Shown here piece after piece: positions 52,534 through 61,483 of a stretch of DNA of 64,000 nucleotides. The stretch is from Xiphophorus maculatus (lineage: Eukaryota; Chordata; Actinopteri; Cyprinodontiformes; Poeciliidae). The DNA lies in NCBI RefSeq assembly GCF_002775205.1, contig NC_036459.1, positions 5,897,466 through 5,961,465 on the forward strand. Direction: 5' to 3'. The first letter of the stretch is position 1, and every line of letters starts with the position of its first letter. The position numbers and the translations under genes were made by a program. Under the pieces are notes generated by a model. That model was not told where the DNA came from. It saw nothing but the letters and a program-made list of their open reading frames with translations, and made no database searches.

Positions 52534-55500
52534 ATGGAGAAACCAAGATCCTCAGACAGAGCAGAGCTGGAAGAGACAACAGGCCTGGTGGAGGTAACCA
52601 TCACACTTTTAATCCTGAACAAACATGCATGTCAGGATGAGTTTCTGCTGATTTTGGTGCCAAGTTCTCAACACTTAAATTCTTTTTAAATGGCTCTTTG
52701 TATTTAGGATGGTGATTTGCCTCAAGGTGCTGAAGGTGGAAAGGTGGATCCTCGAACCCTGAGGAAGAGCAGCTCCTCCCGCTCTTCCCGTAAGAGTTTC
52801 CGTCTGGACTACCGACTGGAGGTAACGACCCTCCTCCTTCTGTTCACCAACTCCGAACATTCAAGTCTCTTCAGAGTTCACATAAATGTCATGCTGTATC
52901 TCAGGTGTGTTTATTTTTGAATGCAGGAGGAGGTGACGAAGTCCTGTCGGGATAAACATGGTCGCTGGACAAACCCCTGGCCAACGTGGCGTTTTCCATC
53001 GTACTCTATGCTGTTCAGATTTCTGGTGCTGGATAAAAATCACAGCAATGTGCCAACAAGCAAAGAGGTGGGAAACCACTTGCATGTTAAACCCTGCAAG
53101 TCACTTTATTTTACTGTAGATAATTCAGAAATAAATAAAAAAAACAATGTTTTATCAGTGGACTAGAGAAAGAAGAACCAAGTTTGCGGTGCTTACATTT
53201 ATGGAGTCAGCTTACCGCTCTGCTCTTAATTAGTATCACAAGCTCATCTTTCACAGCCCTGAGCCAACATGCTGTTATTTATAGCTGCCTCTGGAAACTT
53301 TGCTGCTTTCATTGAGGGATTATCGGGCCTTAAAGGCTGCTTTCACTCAGCAACACATTGAATTCTTTATTTGCACCAGTTGTTTGTATGTTGTCTATTT
53401 ATTGAACTTTATGTGATAACTTAAGAGCACACAATTGTGAAGTTGTAGAAAAAATGATTGGTCTTATGAAAACCTGAAAAGTGTGGCATCCATTTGTATT
53501 CAACTCAGCTGAGGCAAAACTTTAAAGCAACTTTTAGCTACAAGGTCATTGTCCTCTGCAGCCTCTGATAGGTTTTCTTAACAGACTCCCTAGTATTTAG
53601 CTGTTAACACTTACAAATACAAAAATATATAGTTGAAAGATGAGTGTGTTTAAAATAATTTTTGTTTTTTTGTAGTCAGTCTAAGTTTCTTCTGTCCTCC
53701 TGCTGTTCCCACAGGTCCTGGACAGTGAACTCCCAGTATTGGAGCCCTACTTTGTCCAGAATCCAGAAGCATTGGACTCTCATGCTGGTATGAGGGTAAC
53801 CTGGCTGGGCCACGCCACAGTTCTGGTCGAAATGGAGGGGGTCAACATTCTGACCGACCCCATTTTCAGCCAGAGAGCATCATTTCTTCAGTTCATGGGG
53901 CCCAAACGATACAGAGGACCCCCCTGCACAGTGGAGCAGGTTTGAAGATCTTTCATTTCTCGCTTTTACTTTGTGAACAAACAGAATCCTTTGAATCAAA
54001 CTTTGCTTTATTCAGCCCCCTCCTCTCCTACAAACAGCTGCCGAGGATAGATGCCGTCCTCATCAGCCACTCTCATTACGATCACCTGGATGCTGGATCT
54101 GTTGCCAGCCTTAATACACGCTTTGGAGGGGAGCTACGCTGGTATGTGTCCCAAATGGTTTCCCCCCCACCTTCCACGGTGTTCCTGTGAAATACGATGC
54201 ATGTTTTAACAGGTTCGTGCCCCTGGGATTGATGGACTGGCTGGCCAAGATGGGCTGTGAGAACGTGATGGAGCTGGACTGGTGGGAGGAAAACTGCGTC
54301 CCGAGTCACGACAACGTCACGTTTGTCTGCACGCCCTCTCAGCACTGGAGCAAACGGACAGCGTGGGATGATAACAGGGTACTTGATAGTAAATGTTGTA
54401 GTGTGTGGGGACTGCCATCAGTTCGGTTTTATAAACCACACTGATTATCTGAGTGCTGTGATGTCATCGTTGGACAAATGATCAGAAATGTGTGATAGAA
54501 GCACTTTATTGAAGAGTCTGCAGCCCAACATTTTTCAGTGGAGAAGAAAGATTAAACAAAAAGGGCAAAACTCCTTCTCTCCATGAAAATCTTTCTTTCA
54601 TTTTCTGCTGCACTAAAACGGTCAGAATTGAACTATTTAACTATTTGTTTCTTTTCAGTCTTTATGGAGTAGCTGGTCTGTTTTGGGTCCCAACCATCGA
54701 TTCTTCTTCGCCGGCGACACAGGCTACTGTCCGTCCTTCCAGGAGATCGGGCGCCGCTTTGGGCCATTCGACCTCGCAGCAATCCCAATTGGAGCGTACC
54801 TGCCCAGGTAGAGTAGCACATCCTCCCACGCAGCAGATCAGGCACAAAGAGTTTCAGGTCTTAGCGCACTTCTGGGGCATACTAATGCGTTTCATAGTCA
54901 ATCAATCAAATTTATTTTGTATAACACATTTCAGCAGCAAAGCATTTCAAAGTGCTTTACGTCATATCAAACACAAAAACACAATGCAATATAGAATCAA
55001 TAATCAAAACACGACATTAAGTCAAATTCCATCAATAAATTTGTAATTGATTACATTTCAAATACAATCCTAAACAGGTGGGTTTTTAGTTGAGATTTAA
55101 AGGAAGTCAGTGTTTCAGCTGTTTTACAGTTTTCTGGAAGTTTGTTCCAAATTTGTGGTGCATAGATCCTGAAAGCTGATTCTCCTCGTTTGGTTCTGGT
55201 TCTGGGGATGCAGTGCAGAGCAGAACCAGAACCGGAACCTGAGAGGTCTGGAAGGTTGATACAACAACAGCAGATCTTTAATGTATTGTGGTGCTAAGCC
55301 GTTCAGTGATTTATAAACTAACAACAGTATTTTAAAGTCTATTCTTTGAGCTACAGGGAGCCAGTGGAGGGACTTTAAAACTGGTGTTATGGTCTCTATC
55401 TTCCTGGTTTTAGTCAGAACGCCAGCAGCAGCATTCTGGATCAGCTGCAGCTGTTTGATTGATTTGTTAGTCAGACCTGTGAAGACGCTGCTGCAATAAT

Positions 55501-57223
55501 CAATACGACTGAAGATGAACGCATGGATGATAGAAGTTATTTAATATGTGCAGACAAATACAAATGTAAAGCCAGTACTACTTGGTTTAAGGTTTCCTTT
55601 CATACACATACATACAAAACTATCTTAATGTTCAGTTTCAGCATTTTAATAAGCATTAAGCAGGACGTCTGTCAATTCCTGTTGGGTCCTCAGGGATGTG
55701 ATGAAGGGACAGCATGTGGATCCAGAGGAGGCTGTTCAGATTCATCAGGACCTTCAGGCCAAACAGTCTGTAGCCATACACTGGGGGACCTTCGCCCTCG
55801 CCTATGAGGTAAGACATTAGAAAAGAGTCAGCAGCAGTCACTACATGTAATGTCTTCAGTTAAAATAGACGCAGTCTACGTTTATACAGTGTCAACACAA
55901 TTTAAGAGTAAATTAAATGTCTACTATTTGTTAGGACGGTAGAAATTGGTCTTGGTGAGGACGTCTAGACTTAAATTATATAACCAGTTGTTCGACCTCG
56001 TACTACACCCAAAAAGAAAATGGCAGGGTTAAGAAAACAATATCTACATATTATTTAAGACTTAAAAATACTATTTCTTTCTACACTATGTGGGAACCCT
56101 TTAACTGACCAGTGTTTATTATAAAACCATAAATTTCTATCTTCTTAAACTCAAGTCCTTCCTCCATTTCAGGGGAAATGGAGGAAGGACTTGAGTTTAA
56201 GATTACAGTGCAGCACTAGTGACCCTACTGTGTAGAACAAATACTATAATTTCCAGACTGTTAAGTGAACTGGAATATAGAAAAAGTTGCTATGGTCTTA
56301 AAATGGCTGTTAGTTTCTTGTGGCTTTTTCTCCCTGTGTAAAATATTCACATTCTGATCCTCAGTGGTGCTGCTGTTTAGTCTAGAGTTCACTTTAAGAC
56401 TTTGAGCTAAAGAGAGATATAGTATGACGTCACAAATGAGGCCAACTGAGTTAAATACTAGACATTTAGATAAATGAGACAGGAACATCAGGCAGTGTTG
56501 TTACATGATCATAAACCTCAGTAAGCTTTGTGACTCAGCTGAGCTCTGTAAGCCAGTAATCCTGATGTTTACCTCAGGTTGTCCTATTGCAGGTTCAGAT
56601 AAATTCGTTAACTCACACAACAGGACCAGGTAAAGGATTTTTTTGGCCTCTTTCCTACACTGACTATTTTATTTTTCTATAAATAGCATCGTATGCTTCT
56701 CTCCTACAGCTTTCAACAATTAATTGGTTGAAGTTAAATTCCAGCTAAACTGGGGTTCTATTAAAATTTCAGACTTTTCTAGACCCTTATTTTCATCTGT
56801 TTAAAAAATCTATTAATAATCATTAATTTTTGGCAGATATTTGGTCTATTTACTGAAATTTTACTAGTCAGTTATTAAAGGGCTCCCACATAGTGTAGAA
56901 AGAAATAGTATTTTTAAGTCTTAACTAATATGTAAATATTGTTTTCTTAAGTGCCTGGCTTTTGCAGTTCATGGTAAATTTTTCTTACATATACAAACCT
57001 TGCCAATTTTTTTCTCTGTATATTATGAGGTCGGACAACTGGTAATATAATTTAAGTTTAGACTTCCTCACCTCGTCTCTCCTCCTTGCAGTATTACCTG
57101 GAGCCGCCGGTCCGTCTCAGAGAGGCCCTGGAGCAGAGGGGACTGAAACCAGAATCCTTCTTCACTTTGCATCACGGGGAGTCCCGGCTCATCGCCACAC
57201 AAGACAGAGACGTCTTCGATTGA
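52534..57223 (+). CDS. napepld: N-acyl-phosphatidylethanolamine-hydrolysing phospholipase D
   Basis: NAPE-PLD is a membrane-associated zinc hydrolase of the metallo-beta-lactamase fold that releases N-acylethanolamines, including anandamide, from NAPE. Exons: 52534-52593, 52708-52821, 52927-53067, 53715-53939, 54038-54141, 54213-54378, 54659-54807, 55694-55808, 57092-57223; 401 residues (human 393). The metal ligands are all present and shifted by +6 from human: His191, His193, Asp195, His196 (SHSHYDHLD), His259 (TPSQHWS), Asp290 (FAGDTGY) and His349 (AIHWGTF). [11 protein letters not shown] and [13 protein letters not shown] begin the fold at about 130-155. Residues 1-58 are a polar, Ser/Arg-rich N terminus with little conservation expected. 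Intron 7 carries an L2-like LINE and the last intron a long inverted repeat. The start AACATGG has a good context. Confidence 0.97.
53390..53560 (+). mobile_element. Tc1-like terminal fragment
   Basis: Shows TTTATGTGATAACTTAAGAG, CACAATTGTGAAGTTGTAGA and ACCTGAAAAGTGTGGCATCC, successive phrases of the Tc1-like terminal region present at several other sites. It lies in napepld intron between the exons ending 53067 and starting 53715. Confidence 0.55.
54899..55530 (-). mobile_element. L2-like LINE 3' end with reverse-transcriptase C terminus
   Basis: On the minus strand 55124-55324 encodes [20 protein letters not shown] followed by YQPSRPLR and a C-terminal block ending NLEQTSRKL, matching the end of L2-clade polyproteins (LVFKxLNGLAPxYL...YQPSRxLRS...). 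The element's 3' end lies at the left with an ATTGATTGA-type microsatellite and a tail containing CAGCAGCAAAGCATTTCAAA. It is truncated at its 5' end (right side), and the frame has a shift after the PSR motif. It sits in napepld intron 7. Confidence 0.8.
55954..57072. repeat. Long imperfect inverted repeat in last napepld intron
   Basis: The left arm (55954-56118) and right arm (56862-57072) are inverted copies. The outermost 49 bases match at 44 positions (GGTGAGGACGTCTAGACTTA against GGTGAGGAAGTCTAAACTTA when the right arm is reversed). The right arm has an extra stretch of about 50 bases. The arms are separated by about 740 bp. There is no target duplication at the outer ends, and no transposase, so whether it is a transposon or a local inverted duplication is open. 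The right arm ends 19 bp before the last exon. Confidence 0.8.
56144..56201. repeat. Perfect 27-bp hairpin with 4-base loop
   Basis: Bases 56144-56170 and 56175-56201 are exact reverse complements (27 of 27) around an AGGG loop. The stem starts CTTAAACTCAAGTCCTTCCT. It is inside the long inverted repeat of the last napepld intron, but its arms are not part of the flanking arms. The absence of any mismatch points to recent origin or selection. Confidence 0.9.
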
Positions 57224-57575
57224 TGTCTGCAAAAACAAACAGTGCTCCATACTGATTTCATTAAAAGACTGAAGATTTGAGCCCAGCCTAAGTAAAAATG
57301 AATGTTTTATGGTGCAGACATTAACTGTTTGGCATCTCACAGCTGCAGGAGTTGTAAATACAATAGTTTGTACAAGGATCACACTCTGATCTAAGGTTAT
57401 TCACAATATTTGTCCAAAAAAAAAAGAATCCAGTCTTAAGATTTATTGCAGACATGACAGGAAGAGATGACTTACATGCTGATTTTCTTAGACCTGAGGC
57501 TTCAGGGGGCATGCGCACTGCCTCAGAACCCTTTGAACCCTGAGGAGGAAAAATAAAGAGTTCAGGGCAGAACAA
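57224..57575 (+). other. napepld: napepld 3' UTR with polyadenylation signals
   Basis: Non-coding after the stop. ATTAAA at 57260-57265 and AATAAA at 57552-57557 are the candidate signals, giving 3' UTRs of roughly 60 or 350 bases. Confidence 0.45.
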
Positions 57576-58489
57576 GTTTCACAGGTCAGGAGTTAAAGTT
57601 AAAATGCATCTCTTCTCTCTAAGAAGCTAGGTTTTTCAGGTTGTGTTGGTTTAAAACTCTAGCTTCACCTTGCAACTTCAGACTCCTACATAAAGAGTGT
57701 TATTCTTTGAGATGAGTGCTGCCATATAGGAGTTTTTTTGTTGTTTTTTTCTGAATGTGCTACAGCCAATCCAGAACTGCCACCTGTGATGTTTACTATC
57801 AACTGCAATGTCCTGATAGACTTTTTGTAAAAAAACATGCTGATGTTGAGCTGGGCTCAACTGGAAAATGCTTTTGTTGAAGCTTCAGCTATTTTTTTTT
57901 CTTTTTTTGTGCTGTGAAAACATCAAAGCTGCATATCCTCTCACTAAGAGACAATGAAGGACGGTCCGAAGAGCCTTTCTCTACAAACTTTTACTTCACT
58001 GTCCTCATGTGGCTGTATAAAGACTGCAAGTGCACGGCATTTAACACTGCAAACATTTGTCAGATTTATGCGATTATTTTTTTTTCAGGTAATTTTTCCT
58101 ACATCTCTAGTTAGACTATGCTGAATTACTTCCAACAGGTCTGTAGTTTGATTAAAAAACCATTTCTGCCTGAAATAAATAGACTGCCAAAAACATAAAA
58201 CACAAAGTTGTAAAATCTGGACTCCTTAAAAAAACAGTCTCAAATTTGTGAAAGCTTTAACCTATTTCAAAAACGAAAGTTTTAATTGTTATGAAACTGA
58301 AATTCAAAAGTAAATGTCTTTCTCTTTTTTTAGTTCAATAATTCTCCTTAGTTACAAATAATAGTATTTCTCTTGGAAACAGACCTTTGGGTCTTCAATT
58401 GCAGAAAACATGGGATTTCAAAAATAAACTCATGAAAGGTCAAAAATAAACTCATGAAAGTAATCACTGTTGACACGGTTGAATAACGC
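57576..58489. other. Intergenic region after napepld
   Basis: No gene seen. A short direct duplication (AAATAAACTCATGAAAG, near 58423 and 58445) is the only structure noted. Confidence 0.45.
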
Positions 58490-58905
58490 TGCGAACGCTG
58501 GCCTGCTCGGACGATCAGCGGGTCCTTCAGCAGCTCCTTAGTTTGTCCTGGGATTTAACCAGTTTTCCATTAAACACTTCCAAACTTCGTCCTGGTCTTC
58601 TGCCTCGGAGAACCAACCACAAGATCGAACACCTTCTCCAAGTTCACAAAACAAATGTAGACCGATTGGGCGAACTCCCATGCACCCCCCTGCTGAGGAT
58701 GCAGAGCTGGTCCAGTGTTCCATGACCAGGAGGAAAACCACACTGCTCTTTCTAAATCTGAAGTTCGACGATTCGACGGACTCTCCTCTCCAGGATCCCT
58801 GAATAGACCATGCCAGGGAGGCTTAAGAGTATGACCCCCCCTATAATTGGAGTACACCCTCCGGTTAAAATTTTTGAACAGGGGGACTGGAGGGTGTGTG
58901 GAAGA
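58490..58905 (-). mobile_element. Non-LTR reverse transcriptase fragment, frameshifted
   Basis: On the minus strand the pieces VPLFKNFNRRVYSNYRG, LLSLPGMVYSGILERRVRRI and AWEFAQSVYICFVNLEKVFD are collinear parts of a fish LINE reverse transcriptase, covering the N-terminal RT motifs up to palm motif A. They lie in different frames, so the gene is broken. In motif A the usual FVDLEKAFD reads FVNLEKVFD, so the catalytic aspartate is lost. The clade is not assigned. It directly adjoins the satellite array. Confidence 0.7.
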
Positions 58906-58920
58906 TGAAGCCAAATGGCA

Positions 58921-60234
58921 CACACTATACTATGATGACGAAAAAGACAAATATTTCTTTTTCTATACGACCTCATAGTATAGTATGTCATTTTTACTTC
59001 TTTTTCGACATTATAGTATACTATGACATCGAAAAAGAGGTAAAAATGACATACTATACTATGATGTCGAAAAAGAGGTAAAAATGACATACTATAAAGT
59101 CGAAAAAGAGGTAAAAATGACCTACTATACTATGAAGTCGAAAAAGAGGTAAAAATGACATACTATACTATGACGTCTATATAGAGGTAAAAATGACATA
59201 CTATACTATGACGTCGAAAAAGAGGTAAAAATGACATACTATACTATGACGTCGAAAAAGAGGTAAAAATGACATACTATACTATGACGTCGAAAAAGAG
59301 GTAAAAATGACCTACTATGACGTCGAAAAAGAGGTAAAAATGACATACTATACTATGACGTCGAAAAAGAGGTAAAAATGACATACTATACTATGACGTC
59401 GAAAAAGAGGTAAAAATGACCTACTATACTATGACATCGAAAAAGAGGTAAAAATGACCTACTATACTATGACATCGAAAAAGAGGTAAAAATGACATAC
59501 TATACTATGACGTCGAAAAAGAGGTAAAAATGACATACTATACTATGACGTCGAAAAAGAGGTAAAAATGACATACTATAAAGTCGAAAAAGAGGTAAAA
59601 ATGACCTACTATACTATGACATCGAAAAAGAGGTAAAAATGACATACTATACTATGACGTCGAAAAAGAGGTAAAAATGACATACTATACTATGACGTCG
59701 AAAAAGAGGTAAAAATGACATACTATACTATGACGTCGAAAAAGAGGTAAAAATGACATACTATAGTATGTCATTTTTACGTCTTTTTCGACGTCGAAAA
59801 AGACGTCATAGTATACTATGACGTCGAAAAAGAGGTAAAAATGACATACTATACTATGACGTCGAAAAAGGCGTAAAAATGACATACTATATTATGACGT
59901 CGAAAAAGAGGTAAAAATGACATACTATACTATGACGTCGAAAAAGAGGTAAAAATGACATACTATACTATGACGTCGAAAAAGAGGTAAAAATGACATA
60001 CTATACTATGACGTCGAAAAAGAGGTAAAAATGACATACTATACTATGACGTCGAAAAAGAGGTAAAAATGACATACTATACTATGACGTCGAAAAAGGC
60101 GTAAAAATGACATACTATACTATGACGTCGAAAAAGAGGTAAAAATGACATACTATACTATGACGTCGAAAAAGAGGTAAAAATGACATACTATACTATG
60201 ACGTCGAAAAAGAGGTAAAAATGACATACTATAC
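58921..60234. repeat. 38-bp satellite array, left block
   Basis: Tandem 38-bp units containing TGACGTCGAAAAAGAGGTA and AATGACATACTATACTA. About 31 fairly uniform units run from about 59030 to the hAT insertion. The left edge (58921-59030) holds diverged units and one inverted unit. Some units are shortened (for example at 59080-59100 and 59305-59325), and an inverted stretch is at about 59760-59820. The period of 38 is not a multiple of three and both strands meet stops within about two units, so it is not coding. Confidence 0.97.
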
Positions 60235-61483
60235 CAGGGGTGTCCAAACTTTTTGCAAAGAGGGCCAGATTTGATAAAGTCAAGATGCCTGGGGGCCAAT
60301 AGTTTGTTCGGACATTTTTTAACTACAAAAGTGTCATGCAAATACACACTGTTATAAAACAATTTTCATTGTCACAATTATCTTTATTTTTCAAATGACA
60401 AAAAAACAAATATAAGCCACTCAGGCAAATGAGAACAACTCTAAAAACCCAAATTCTGCCTTTCTTTCATATCTGGAGAGTCAGATAACATTGAACAAAC
60501 TGTATGAAATACCTTAAATTTACATGAGTTTAAAAATATCTTTGCCTCAAGAACATTTTAAACAGGAGTTATAAGTAATGCAAAGTTGTCAGTTATTATT
60601 AAATCTTAAAACAAGTGAATTTTGCTCTTGTCATTTACAATATCTACAGGTTCATAACCAAATCTTACTCAAGAGTTTAATAAAAATAAGTGCCATAAAT
60701 CCAGGTGCATAAATGTTCTTTTGGCTCTTCACTGCTGATAGTGACAGACGTTGCCGTTCAAAACACTCAGTTTCATGTCCTCAACTCTCAGTGCCACACT
60801 GTTACTGCCAGGCAAACATTTTTCCCAAATTCTTGCTTCTTCTCAGGGCAAAATGTTCTCCACCATTTTCATAACACAGTCTTTGATAAATGTATCTTCA
60901 GTAGAAGGTTTGCCATGTTTAGCTATTAACATGGCCACTTCGTAGCTTGCTTTGGTGGTATTTTCTTTTGACCCAGGCCCAAAGAAATCGCTGTTGTGAT
61001 GCCAGGGCAGCTTGGAGCTGCTTCAGTTTTTCAGCACGGTCACTTCCTGTTAGCTTGTTGTATGTGTTAGCATGTTTACTCTGGTAGTGTCTCTTTACGT
61101 TGAAATCCTTAAACAAGGCAACCGTCTCATTACAAATTAGACAAGCACAATTGCCTTGATTTTCAGTGAAGTATTATAATTCCCATCTCTCTTGAAAGCG
61201 GCGGCCCTCACTGTCAACTTGTTTTCTTTGCAGTGGCCATGGCAGAAATGAGTGGAGAGCGGTTCGCTGCACGGAGGCAGACTGATAGTATTAAAGTGGT
61301 GCTGCCACCATTTGGTGAAAGGAGGAATTACAGTTTCAAGTTTTATGATTTATTTATTCTGTTTCACAGTGCAGGCGGGCCATAAATAATACATTATAAA
61401 ACCGAAGCTGGAACCGAACCGGGCCGTATAAAATCTGACCGCGGGCCGTGATTGGCCCCCGGGCCGGACTTTGGACATGCCTG
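60235..61483. mobile_element. hAT transposon, deletion derivative (1249 bp)
   Basis: It starts CAGGGGTGTCCAAAC and ends TTTGGACATGCCTG, imperfect inverted termini of hAT type. It is flanked by a perfect 8-bp target duplication TACTATAC (60227-60234 and 61484-61491), taken from the satellite unit. The minus strand carries the N-terminal part of a transposase of the GTF2IRD2/Charlie-like group; the catalytic part is missing. The insertion is therefore younger than the array at this point. Confidence 0.93.
60740..61240 (-). pseudogene. hAT transposase N terminus with BED-type zinc finger, broken
   Basis: Reading the minus strand from about 61235, a start-like region leads to CLICNETVALFKDFNVKRHY then QSKHANTYNKLTG: a BED-type finger with C-x2-C and H-x4-H spacing intact. 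It continues with SDRAEKLKQLQAALASQQ and then, after a frameshift near 60960, KASYEVAMLIAKHGKPSTED and FIKDCVMKMVENILP before a stop. These are the collinear N-terminal blocks of transposases related to GTF2IRD2-type proteins. The RNase H-like domain and dimerisation domain are absent, so it is not functional as a transposase. Confidence 0.75.

Noticed and set aside
54645-55046. 133-codon frame over napepld exon 8
   Set aside because: It is out of frame with the NAPE-PLD reading (GDTGY motif) and runs into the intronic LINE.
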